A DNA stretch of 64,000 nucleotides from JAJRPT01 sp965661945 (GTDB lineage Bacteria > Bacteroidota > Ignavibacteria > Kapaibacteriales > UBA2268). Where the stretch lies: NCBI GenBank assembly GCA_965661945.1, contig CBFIFP010000007.1:62001-126000 (forward strand), given 5' to 3'. A program made the translations under genes and the position numbers. The first letter of the stretch is position 1. Every line of letters begins with the position of its first letter. Of the stretch, positions 8,882 to 16,739 are shown piece after piece. The notes below the pieces were generated by a model. It was not told the DNA's origin, made no database searches, and saw only the letters and a list, made by a program, of their open reading frames with translations.

Positions 8882-9211
8882 GATGAGGGATATTTCTACA
8901 TTGTCAAATAAGAATAAATATCGTCATATATAAGTAAAGTAATGATTTCGGATATTATTTGGAAGAATTCTAATGTATTGTTATATTTTTATTTATAATA
9001 AATATTTGTTCAACTTCTCCGAAAGTTGTGGGGTAGCGGGGATGATTCATTTATTCAACTAAAATATCAAATCTCCTATGTGAAAGAAGATTTATAAGTA
9101 TTATTGATTCAATATGTTCAACTATTTTGTGTAAGACAATATTAAACTAATTTATTATTCAAAACGTTTATTTATTGATTTCTGATATATTATTAAAAAT
9201 AATTTTAAATT

Positions 9212-10675
9212 ATGAAGAAAGTTATTGTTGTTGGTGGTGGGCTTGGTGGTGTTTCGGGAGCTATTCGTCTGGCTAAGATGGGCTTTGATGTGTCGCTTTT
9301 TGAGAAAAATGCTCATCTTGGTGGTAAAGTAAATGAATATATTGAAGGTGGTTATCGATTTGATATGGGTCCGTCGCTTATTACTATGCCTTTTGTTATT
9401 AAAGAGTTAATCGAATTTGCTGGGTATGAGCCAGATAAATTGATAAATTTCCAAGAACTTGACACTATTTGCAGGTATTTTTATCCTGATGGTAGTGTTG
9501 TAGATGCTTTTTCTGATGTTGAGAAAATGCAAAGTGAATTAGCAAAATTATCCAATGAAGATGCAGAAAATTATCCTAAGTTTTTAGATTACTCAAAAAA
9601 AATCTATGATTTGACTGCTAACCTTTTTTTATTTGAACCATTTTATAAAAGTAATGTTATTTTTAGACCAAGTAGTTTCAAGACATTACTGCAAATTAAT
9701 AAGATAGATGCTTTTAGAACTGTTGACGAAGGAGTCCGAAGGTTTTTCAAAGATGAAAGAGTAATCCAACTTTTTAACCGCTATGCTACATATAATGGTT
9801 CTAATCCTTTTGAAGCTCCTGCTACTTTGAATATTATTCCATGGGTTGAATATGGTTTGAAATGCTATTATATCAGCGGTGGTATATTTAAGTTGGCTAA
9901 GGTGTTAGAGAAAATTGCTACGGAAGTTGGAGTTAAAGTTTATAAGAATTCGGAAGTTGAAGAGATTGTTTGCGAAGGTGACTTGGTTAATGGTGTTAAG
10001 GTTAATGGCGTAACTGAAAAATGTGATATAGTTCTTGTTAATAGTGATGTTGTAGAAACATTTAGTTATCTAATTAAAAATAATAAAACAAAGCAGAAAG
10101 TAGAAAAATTAGAGCCATCACTTTCTGGATATGTAGGTTTATGGGGTGTTAAAGGAAATTATGATAAATTAAGTCATCATAATATATTTTTCAGCAATAA
10201 TTATTTTGAAGAATTTCAAACAATTTTCAAAAAAAAACAAGTTTATGACGACCCAAGCGTCTATATATCTATAAGTTCAAAAAAAGATAAAACACATTCT
10301 CCAGCAGATTCTGAAAATTGGTTTGTGCTTGTTAATATGCCTTATCTTGCTAGAGAGCAGAACTTTAGTAAAGTTGATGAAGCGATATTAAATAAATTGA
10401 GTCAGTTTGGTTTGGAAGTTAGAAATCAAATTGATGTAAAAAAAGATATAAGCCCAGAAGGTTTGTATTCATTATATCGTTCTAATAAAGGTAGTATTTA
10501 TGGAATTTCCTCGAATGATAGAAATAGTGCTTTTTTAAGACCTAGAAATTATTCGAGCGAGTTTAAAAATTTATTTTTTGCAGGTGGTAGTTCTCATCCT
10601 GGTGGAGGTGTTCCATTGGTAATTCTAAGTGGAAAAATTGCTGCAAATTTAATAATTAATAAATATAATAAATAA
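9212..10675 (+). CDS. crtD: CrtI-family carotenoid desaturase, probably CrtD-like
   Basis: 487-residue FAD-dependent amine-oxidase-fold protein. The N-terminal Rossmann motif VVGGGLGGVSGAIRLA with acidic FEKN, the RFDMGPSLITMP motif and the C-terminal AGGSSHPGGGVPLVILSG are those of CrtI/CrtD desaturases. The SSHPGGGVPLV form is the one I associate with 1-hydroxycarotenoid 3,4-desaturases (CrtD), and the second paralogue next door has the classic CrtI ending. The CrtD reading is therefore likely but not proven. First gene of the carotenoid operon; the next gene follows after 25 bases. It would act at the membrane on the acyclic carotenoid end made by CruF. Confidence 0.8.
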   Translation: MKKVIVVGGGLGGVSGAIRLAKMGFDVSLFEKNAHLGGKVNEYIEGGYRFDMGPSLITMPFVIKELIEFAGYEPDKLINFQELDTICRYFYPDGSVVDAFSDVEKMQSELAKLSNEDAENYPKFLDYSKKIYDLTANLFLFEPFYKSNVIFRPSSFKTLLQINKIDAFRTVDEGVRRFFKDERVIQLFNRYATYNGSNPFEAPATLNIIPWVEYGLKCYYISGGIFKLAKVLEKIATEVGVKVYKNSEVEEIVCEGDLVNGVKVNGVTEKCDIVLVNSDVVETFSYLIKNNKTKQKVEKLEPSLSGYVGLWGVKGNYDKLSHHNIFFSNNYFEEFQTIFKKKQVYDDPSVYISISSKKDKTHSPADSENWFVLVNMPYLAREQNFSKVDEAILNKLSQFGLEVRNQIDVKKDISPEGLYSLYRSNKGSIYGISSNDRNSAFLRPRNYSSEFKNLFFAGGSSHPGGGVPLVILSGKIAANLIINKYNK

Positions 10676-10700
10676 AAACAAAGAAATTGTTAGGGAATAA

Positions 10701-12185
10701 ATGAATAAGAAAGTTGCCGTTATAGGTAGTGGTTTTGGAGGTTTGGGCATTGCTTTAAGGTTGCAAGCTCAAGGATATGATGTTTCTATTTATGAAAAAA
10801 ATGAAATGTTAGGCGGACATGCTTTTCAGATAAAAGAAAAGGGTTATACTTTTGATATGGGTCCATCGCTAATTACTGCGCCTGAAATAATAAAAAATTT
10901 ATTTGATGTTGCTGGTGAAAAACTAGAAGACCATTTGGATTTACATTATCTAGATCCATTTTATAGGGTGTATTTCCATGATAAAACTTATATTGACTAT
11001 AATGGTGATGCTGCTCAAATGATGAAGCAAATCAGTAAATATAATGAAGATGATGCTAAAAACTATCCTAAATTTATTGAATTTTCGAAAGAAATTTACA
11101 AAGCAGTGATTGTTGATGGTCTTGGCTCTACGGCATTTAACAAGATATCAACTATGGTTAAATTTATGCCTCAGGCAATAAAAACAAAGGCGCTTTATCC
11201 GGCACACTATCTTGCTACAAAATTTTTTAAAGACCCCCACACTCAATTTATGTTTTCGTTTCACCCACTTTTTATAGGTGGAAATCCATTTAGAGTTCCA
11301 TCAATTTATCTTATGATTTCGTATTTAGAAAAAGAGGGCGGGGTTTGGTATAGCACAGGTGGAATGTATTCGCTTGTTACTGCTATAAAAAATATATTTG
11401 AAAAAAATGGTGGAAAGAGTTTTGTTAATTCACCTGTAGATGAGATAGTTGTTGAAAATAAGAAAGTTACTGGTATAAAGGTTGGTGGTGAGTTTAAAGA
11501 ATTTGATATTGTAATTAGTAATGCTGATATGACTCATACACATACAAAATTATTAAAATCACAAGGATTAAAAACTTGGGGAAAAAAGAGGTTAGAAAAT
11601 GCTAAGCATTCTATGAGTAGTTTTGTACTATATCTTGGAGTGAAGAAGAAATATCCTGAATTGCTGCACCATACTTTAATTTTGAGTGAACGATATAAAG
11701 AATTAGTAAAGGATATTTTTGATAATAATGTATTGCCGGATGATTTTTCTATGTATCTTCATGTTCCGAGCAAAACTGACACTTCGATGGCTCCAGAGGG
11801 ATGCGAGAGTATGTATGTACTCGCTCCGGTGACTAATCAAAAAAGTGGTTTAGATTGGGATATAGAAGGTCCTAAATATGCTGATAAAATTATTGATTAT
11901 TTAGAAAATGAATTTGGTATGAAAGGACTTAGGGAAAATATTGAATATCAATCTTATTTTAGTCCTAAAGAATTTGAAGAAAAAAGGAATTCTTATCTTG
12001 GTAGTCCGTGGGGATTAGAACCTTATTTGCTGCAAACAGCGTATTTCAGACCACATAATAAAAATGCTGAAATTGAAAATATGTATTACGTTGGGGCTGG
12101 AACTCACCCAGGAGCTGGAGTACCGGGAGTGTTACTTTCTGCTGAAGCAACAGAGAAGTTGGTAAAAGAGGATAACCCTTTATGA
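10701..12185 (+). CDS. crtI: Phytoene desaturase CrtI
   Basis: 494 residues. N-terminal FAD-binding motif VIGSGFGGLGIALRL followed by IYEKNEMLGGHA, then YTFDMGPSLITAPEI, and the C-terminal signature GAGTHPGAGVPGVLLSAEA. These identify a bacterial phytoene desaturase, which introduces conjugated double bonds into phytoene to give lycopene. It directly precedes phytoene synthase, whose ATG overlaps the crtI stop (ATGA at 12182-12185), so the two are translationally coupled. Length is normal for the family. A CrtN- or ketolase-like (CruO) role is the alternative, but the pairing with crtB favours CrtI. Confidence 0.88.
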   Translation: MNKKVAVIGSGFGGLGIALRLQAQGYDVSIYEKNEMLGGHAFQIKEKGYTFDMGPSLITAPEIIKNLFDVAGEKLEDHLDLHYLDPFYRVYFHDKTYIDYNGDAAQMMKQISKYNEDDAKNYPKFIEFSKEIYKAVIVDGLGSTAFNKISTMVKFMPQAIKTKALYPAHYLATKFFKDPHTQFMFSFHPLFIGGNPFRVPSIYLMISYLEKEGGVWYSTGGMYSLVTAIKNIFEKNGGKSFVNSPVDEIVVENKKVTGIKVGGEFKEFDIVISNADMTHTHTKLLKSQGLKTWGKKRLENAKHSMSSFVLYLGVKKKYPELLHHTLILSERYKELVKDIFDNNVLPDDFSMYLHVPSKTDTSMAPEGCESMYVLAPVTNQKSGLDWDIEGPKYADKIIDYLENEFGMKGLRENIEYQSYFSPKEFEEKRNSYLGSPWGLEPYLLQTAYFRPHNKNAEIENMYYVGAGTHPGAGVPGVLLSAEATEKLVKEDNPL

Positions 12186-13069
12186 TTAATGAAGCAAAAG
12201 ATTTTAATTATCAAATAGGTTTAAATTATGCCGAAGATGTAATAAAAAACTATGCTAAAAGTTTTTATTTGGCAGCTCAGTTTTTGCCGAAGGATAAAAA
12301 AATTGGTGCTTATGCTGTTTATTGTTTTTGTAGATATGCTGATAATATTGTAGATAATCCAAGAAGTAGAACTATTGAGGAGATTCAAAGAGAATTAGAT
12401 AACTTAAAGAATGAAATAGAACTAATTTATAAGTATTACGAGTCTGAAAATCCATCACTTATGCTTTTTGCATTTACAATTAAAAAATATAAAATTCCTA
12501 AAAAATATGTAACAGAGTTAATCGAAGGTGTACAAATGGATTTGTATAAAAGTAGATATGCAAATTTTGATGAGTTATATCTATTCTGTTACAGAGTTGC
12601 CTCGACTGTTGGGCTTATGATGTCTTTTGTTTTGGGTTTTAAGGAAGAAAAAGCTCTTTATTATGCTGAAAAACTTGGTATTGGAATGCAATTGACAAAT
12701 ATTTTACGCGATATTCAGGAAGATTTGTTAAATGATAGATTTTATTTGCCTTATGATGAACTTGGTAATTTTAATTTGAACGAATTGATTTTTAAAAATA
12801 ATATATTTAATGATAATGTTAAAAATTACGTAAAGTTTAATGTTGAAAGAGCAAGAGAATATTACAAAGAATCAGTTCCTGGTATCAAAATGCTGAACAA
12901 AGATGCAAGGTTTGCAATTTATGGTGCTTCAGGTATTTATGAGGGTATATTAGAGAAAATAGAAAAAAATAATTATAATCCTTTTTTAAATAGAGTTTTT
13001 GTTCCTAAATTTGAGAAATTTAATATATTATTTAACGAATTAGTAAAAACTAAACTATCAAGTCAATGA
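12182..13069 (+). CDS. crtB: Phytoene synthase CrtB
   Basis: 295-residue squalene/phytoene synthase. It condenses two geranylgeranyl diphosphates to phytoene, the first committed carotenoid step. The two Asp-rich motifs are visible: YCRYAD-type FCRYADNIVDN at about residue 50 and the second, QLTNILRDIQEDLLNDR, near residue 170. Between them lies YCYRVASTVG-type FCYRVASTVGLMM. Its ATG overlaps the crtI stop and its own stop overlaps the ATG of the acyltransferase gene (ATGA at 13066-13069). Confidence 0.93.
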   Translation: MINEAKDFNYQIGLNYAEDVIKNYAKSFYLAAQFLPKDKKIGAYAVYCFCRYADNIVDNPRSRTIEEIQRELDNLKNEIELIYKYYESENPSLMLFAFTIKKYKIPKKYVTELIEGVQMDLYKSRYANFDELYLFCYRVASTVGLMMSFVLGFKEEKALYYAEKLGIGMQLTNILRDIQEDLLNDRFYLPYDELGNFNLNELIFKNNIFNDNVKNYVKFNVERAREYYKESVPGIKMLNKDARFAIYGASGIYEGILEKIEKNNYNPFLNRVFVPKFEKFNILFNELVKTKLSSQ

Positions 13070-13719
13070 TTAGAGCAAATAAAAAGAAATGGGCTCATAT
13101 TGTTTATAAATTATATTTAAATAGGCTATTCAAAACACATTTTCATTCTTTTAATTTAGTTGGCGAGGTTCCAGCAATAGATAATAATAGCATTTTACTT
13201 CTATCAAATCACTCCTCGTGGTGGGACGGTTTTTTTACTTATTTTTTAAATGAAAAATATTTTAATAAAAATTATTTTGTTATGATGTTAGAGCATAAAT
13301 TAAAGGAATTGTATTTCTTTAATAAAATTGGTGCTTATTCTATAAATCAAGGTAATCCAAAGGACATAATAAAATCATTAGATTACTCAGCAGAATTATT
13401 ACAAGATAAAAATAATTTAGTAAATATTTTTCCTGAAGGAAAAATGACCTATAATTTTACTAATTCATTTAATGCAAAAAAAGGTGTTTTAAAGGTAGTT
13501 GAGAAAACAGATAATGTTAATATAATAATCTTGGCAATGAAGATTTTATCTCTCCACGAAGAATATCCACAAGTTTTCTTTAATTTAAAATTGATTAATA
13601 AAAATGAAATTAATAATCTTGATATAATATTTAATAGTTTATTAAATGAAATTGATGATAATGTTATTAAAAATAACTTCAAATTAATTTTTAATGGTAA
13701 TAGCAGTAAAGGTAATTGA
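13066..13719 (+). CDS. PlsC-type acyltransferase of the carotenoid operon
   Basis: 217 residues with the acyltransferase HX4D motif as NHSSWWDG (about residues 47-54) and the second block VNIFPEGKMTY, as in 1-acylglycerol-phosphate acyltransferases. Position between crtB and a glycosyltransferase, with overlapping stop/start codons on the upstream side and direct TGA-ATG adjacency downstream, suggests it esterifies the sugar of a carotenoid glycoside, as in salinixanthin- or staphyloxanthin-type pigments. That assignment is by context; a phospholipid role cannot be excluded. Confidence 0.78.
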   Translation: MIRANKKKWAHIVYKLYLNRLFKTHFHSFNLVGEVPAIDNNSILLLSNHSSWWDGFFTYFLNEKYFNKNYFVMMLEHKLKELYFFNKIGAYSINQGNPKDIIKSLDYSAELLQDKNNLVNIFPEGKMTYNFTNSFNAKKGVLKVVEKTDNVNIIILAMKILSLHEEYPQVFFNLKLINKNEINNLDIIFNSLLNEIDDNVIKNNFKLIFNGNSSKGN

Positions 13720-14766
13720 ATGTTTTTTTTAATTCCATTTTTAATTATACTTATAGTTACATTATTGAATTATTTTAATAAGAATAATTATTTATTTAAT
13801 TATAAAATAGATAATAAACATAAGTTTAAAGTAACTGTTTTAATACCAGCAAAAAATGAAGAAAAAAGAATTGGAAAATTACTTGACTCACTTTTAGTTC
13901 AAGATTATTCTAATTTAGAAGTTATAATTTTAGATGATAATTCAACCGATAATACTTTTGAGTTTGTAAAGAATAATTATGCTTTTAAAATTATTAAAGG
14001 AGAGCCAAGACCAGAGGGTTGGAGTGGAAAAAATTGGGCTTGCTGGCAACTTGCAAATATATCAAATGGTAATATTATTATTTTTACTGATGCTGATAAT
14101 TATTTTGAGCAAGATGCAATTTCTAAAAGCATAAATTATTTGATTAATAATAATTATGATATGTTTTCTTGTTTTCCGGAAATTGAAAATGATTCTTTAG
14201 CTGAAAGGTTGTTTGTACCTCTTGTTGATAATATTTTAACTTCGTTGTTGCCTCTTTCTTTGGTTAGAACAAGTAATAATCCAGCTTTTTCTGCAGCCAA
14301 TGGACAGTGGATAGTAATAAATAAAGAAGTATATTTTAATATTGGTGGACATGAAAAAGTAAGGAATAATTTTGCAGAAGATATTGCTATTGCAAAATTA
14401 TTAAAAGAAAATAATTACAAAATATCAACACTTCTTGGAAAAAATATAATTTATACAAGAATGTATGAAAATATGCCTCAGATTATTAATGGTTTTTCTA
14501 AAAATATGTATTATATGTTAGGCGGTAATATCATATCAAATATAATGTTTATTATTTTATTATTTTCTAGTATTGTTGTTATATTTAATGGTAATATTTA
14601 TTTATTATTTGGGTTAGTTATTTATTATTATTTGCAAAGCACTATTAATTCAAAATTTAATTTTACTACTTATTTAACATTTGTACCGAGATATATTTTT
14701 ATTTTAATTATGTCTTTTATATCTTTTTATAAATTAAAAACAAATAAGGTAGTATGGAAAAAATAA
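13720..14766 (+). CDS. Membrane GT2 glycosyltransferase, probably carotenoid glycosyltransferase (CruG/CrtQ-like)
   Basis: 348 residues. One N-terminal helix, then a cytosolic GT2 fold: VLIPAKNEEKRIGKLLDSLL, ILDDNSTDNT, the family-typical GWSGKNWACWQLA, the metal-binding FTDADNYF and the acceptor-side FAEDIAIAKLL (ED motif). Three hydrophobic segments close the protein. This layout is that of CruG/CrtQ and related lipid glycosyltransferases. It begins immediately after the acyltransferase stop, and its last 13 bases overlap the cruF-like gene. Likely transfers a sugar to the hydroxyl made by the CruF-like enzyme. Confidence 0.82.
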   Translation: MFFLIPFLIILIVTLLNYFNKNNYLFNYKIDNKHKFKVTVLIPAKNEEKRIGKLLDSLLVQDYSNLEVIILDDNSTDNTFEFVKNNYAFKIIKGEPRPEGWSGKNWACWQLANISNGNIIIFTDADNYFEQDAISKSINYLINNNYDMFSCFPEIENDSLAERLFVPLVDNILTSLLPLSLVRTSNNPAFSAANGQWIVINKEVYFNIGGHEKVRNNFAEDIAIAKLLKENNYKISTLLGKNIIYTRMYENMPQIINGFSKNMYYMLGGNIISNIMFIILLFSSIVVIFNGNIYLLFGLVIYYYLQSTINSKFNFTTYLTFVPRYIFILIMSFISFYKLKTNKVVWKK

Positions 14767-15398
14767 AAAAGATGTTAAAAAGCAGAGTGTTTTATTATTA
14801 CTTCTTTTTAATTACTGGAGGTATTTGGCACATTACTAATCTAATTCCAAATATTATGAATTTTCTGTCTGCATTTATGATAATATTTATAGCAATAATT
14901 AGTATGATTATTTATGCAAAAAATATATTAAAGAATTATTTAATTTTGTTATTTATATTTATATCATCTTTTATTGCTGAATATTTTGGAGTAAAAACAG
15001 GAATATTATTTGGTAGTTATACTTATTCTGATGTTTTACTCTTGCAAATAAATAATGTCCCAGTCGCAATTGGGTTTGCTTGGATTTCAACACTACTAAC
15101 AAGTTTATCAATTACTAAAAGAATCAAGGGTAACAACATAATACTTGTATCAATTATAAATGCTAGCTTGATGACTGCATTTGATTTCTTTCTTGAACCA
15201 GCCGCCATTAAATTGAACTATTGGCAATGGACTGATGTTGCTGTTCCAATATTTAATTATGTAACTTGGTTTGTCCTTTCATTTATATTTTCATTTATAA
15301 CAATAAGGTTTATAGATAAAAATGAAAACTTATCAGAACTAACACATCTATACTTTGCTCAAATAATTTATTTTATGATGATTTGGTTCATTGTGTAA
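14754..15398 (+). CDS. cruF: CruF-like carotenoid 1',2'-hydratase (DUF422 family)
   Basis: 214 residues, about seven hydrophobic helices. Conserved pieces of the CruF/bisanhydrobacterioruberin-hydratase family: EYFGVKTGILFGSYTYSD, NNVPVAIGFAWISTL, TAFDFFLEPAAIKLNYWQW and VPIFNYVTWFVLSF. CruF adds water to the end of an acyclic carotene to create a tertiary hydroxyl, which can then be glycosylated. No lycopene cyclase is present in the operon, which supports an acyclic, hydroxylated, glycosylated and acylated product. Last gene of the operon; no terminator seen behind it. Confidence 0.8.
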   Translation: MEKIKKMLKSRVFYYYFFLITGGIWHITNLIPNIMNFLSAFMIIFIAIISMIIYAKNILKNYLILLFIFISSFIAEYFGVKTGILFGSYTYSDVLLLQINNVPVAIGFAWISTLLTSLSITKRIKGNNIILVSIINASLMTAFDFFLEPAAIKLNYWQWTDVAVPIFNYVTWFVLSFIFSFITIRFIDKNENLSELTHLYFAQIIYFMMIWFIV

Positions 15399-15461
15399 TA
15401 ATATGGTTAAATTAACTTATTTAAATTGTGTTTATAATATGACTAAGTTATTTTAAGTTTT

Positions 15462-15589
15462 GAAAAAGAAAATAATCACAAAGGACAAATTCTCTGGGAC
15501 GTAAGCAGTTAAAAAACAGGAATATACATTATGAAAATCACTCACGGCACCTAAACAAGAGTAAGAAAAATTATGGTGGTGGGGAATAA
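15462..15589 (+). pseudogene. Relic of a T9SS C-terminal sorting domain
   Basis: This non-coding stretch translates, with internal stops, to KENNHKGQILWDVSS, a stop, KTGIYIMKITHGT, another stop, and TRVRKIMVV. It matches the last 40 or so residues of the BNR proteins ending at 18962 and 22327 almost residue for residue. One extra G near the end shifts the frame compared with those genes. The bases after it are also the same as those after 22327. It is the surviving tail of a further cassette copy. Confidence 0.85.
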
Positions 15590-15596
15590 TACAAGA

Positions 15597-16036
15597 CCCT
15601 TCGACTACGCACAGGGTACTTATTCAAGTTCATTGAGCGAAGTAGAAATTAAATAAATCAAAAAAAATTTGCATAATAAAAAAAATAATTCTAACTTGCA
15701 ACATCGAAAAATTCAAAAACAAAAAACATTTTAGAAAAAATGCGACGTTAAAATGCAACCACAAACACAATATATCGACCTAACCTCTTATATATATATA
15801 TATATATAACGATATATTTGTGTATCGCAACTAATCTAACTTGTTCAAATTCAACAAAAAATGAAGAAAATGACTATGAAATCACACAATCAAAATTATC
15901 ATCTTGGGACTTATATAATTTATTAAAACAAAAATTTCGGGGTAAAAATAATTAATTCTAATTTCTTTAAAGCATAAAGAGATTCTCTGGGGAAAAATTA
16001 ATTAATTATTTTTAAATTTAATTTCGAGGTTTAATT
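15597..16036 (+). repeat. Conserved cassette leader, copy 1
   Basis: 440 bases ending at the start codon of the first small Cys-rich gene. It is nearly identical over long stretches to 19013-19442 and clearly related to 50304-50685 (inverted). Parts in order: a degenerate TTCGAC...GAAGTAGAA inverted repeat, an A-rich stretch, a left dyad arm ending ATATATCG, a (TA)10 tract at 15789-15808, the right arm with a -7-like box, then about 215 bases of conserved untranslated sequence. Confidence 0.85.
15813..15820 (+). promoter_or_regulatory. -7-like box TATATTTG in leader copy 1
   Basis: Matches TAnnTTTG and is kept in all three leader copies just downstream of the TA tract. It also forms the right arm of a dyad with ACACAATATATCG upstream of the tract. 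No TTTG -33 element is recognisable, so promoter activity is a hypothesis. Confidence 0.45.
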
Positions 16037-16675
16037 ATGACAAAGTTCATATTAACATTTATTTTAATTTTCACATTATTGATTTTGAGTAATGTGGAGA
16101 GTAAAGGGAGTTGTATTTCTGGTTATACTCAAGATACTGTTACAGTTACAATAGGGAATTGTGACTATAAAATAACAGTTTGTTTTAAATGTGCGGTTAC
16201 ACACCCAGGAGAAGTTTGTATCAAAGGTATTGAAGAAGTTGATAGTAGTTGCATTAATGCATTAGGTATTGACCAAATAATTTCACAAGCTTATTCAGAA
16301 ATTAGTGATGGTGCATTTATCTATTCAAATTTGTGCTATGATTCTTGGTATGGTGCACCACCTTGTAATGAAGAAAACACAGCATATAGAGAATTTAATA
16401 TTGTTTTTAACTATTGCTGGAAAGTTAAAAATAGGTTTAATGGAGTAGAATATATTTATGATTTAGTCCCATGCGAAGAAAATGCTACTTGTACTGAAAC
16501 ACTTAAATATTGTTTTGATGACCCTGATTATGTAAAAATAGAACCTTCAACTCTAACTTCACCACAAACCCCACCATGTGATTTGGAGTTTTTTGAAATT
16601 ACATTACCTGATAAAGATGAAGAATCAGATTGTTTTATTTTACACTCTGTACCATGTGGAATTGCTCAGCCTTAG
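16037..16675 (+). CDS. Small secreted Cys-rich protein, cassette 1
   Basis: 212 residues with a signal peptide (MTKFILTFILIFTLLILSN) and about 15 cysteines in the mature part. Shared framework with the proteins at 19443-20053 and 49641-50303: C-x2-GYT, CDY, VC-x2-C, THPGE, APPC, PC-x4-C and YC near the same places. The cysteines imply disulfides and export, but there is no T9SS sorting domain or lipobox. I do not recognise the family and assign no function. It lies behind the repeated leader and 64 bases before a BNR-repeat gene, with a hairpin between; the same pair order in all three cassettes suggests the products act together. Confidence 0.8.
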   Translation: MTKFILTFILIFTLLILSNVESKGSCISGYTQDTVTVTIGNCDYKITVCFKCAVTHPGEVCIKGIEEVDSSCINALGIDQIISQAYSEISDGAFIYSNLCYDSWYGAPPCNEENTAYREFNIVFNYCWKVKNRFNGVEYIYDLVPCEENATCTETLKYCFDDPDYVKIEPSTLTSPQTPPCDLEFFEITLPDKDEESDCFILHSVPCGIAQP

Positions 16676-16682
16676 TTACATT

Positions 16683-16708
16683 AGCAACCGATGTTATAGT
16701 CGTTTGCT
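16683..16708 (+). terminator. Intercistronic hairpin, cassette 1
   Basis: AGCAACCGA and TCGTTTGCT pair with one mismatch around an eight-base loop, followed by TTAATTTATT. Only moderately terminator-like; probably an attenuator or processing site between the small gene and the BNR gene. Cassettes 2 and 3 have hairpins of different sequence at this place. Confidence 0.5.
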
Positions 16709-16739
16709 TTAATTTATTAATTTATTTAGGAGAATAATA

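Larger units (their letters stand above)
8638..9211. other. Non-coding region with degenerate interspersed repeats
   Basis: About 570 bases without a credible gene. It contains two copies of a 32-base hairpin repeat (listed separately) and a CTTCTCCGAAAG palindrome near 9014-9025 related to one at 50865-50877. The right end (after about 9120) is plain AT-rich sequence leading into the carotenoid operon; I could not identify a consensus promoter there. Confidence 0.5.

Noticed and set aside
8638..9211. CRISPR or insertion-sequence remnant
   Set aside because: Only two repeat copies 80 bases apart, no spacer series, no transposase reading frame or target-site duplication.
15861..15926. 21-codon open frame (MKKMTMKSHNQNY...) inside leader copies 1 and 2 as a leader peptide
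   Set aside because: It is identical in the two near-identical copies (15861-15926 and 19271-19336), but in copy 3 the ATG codons are lost and the frame is altered, so selection for a peptide is not supported.
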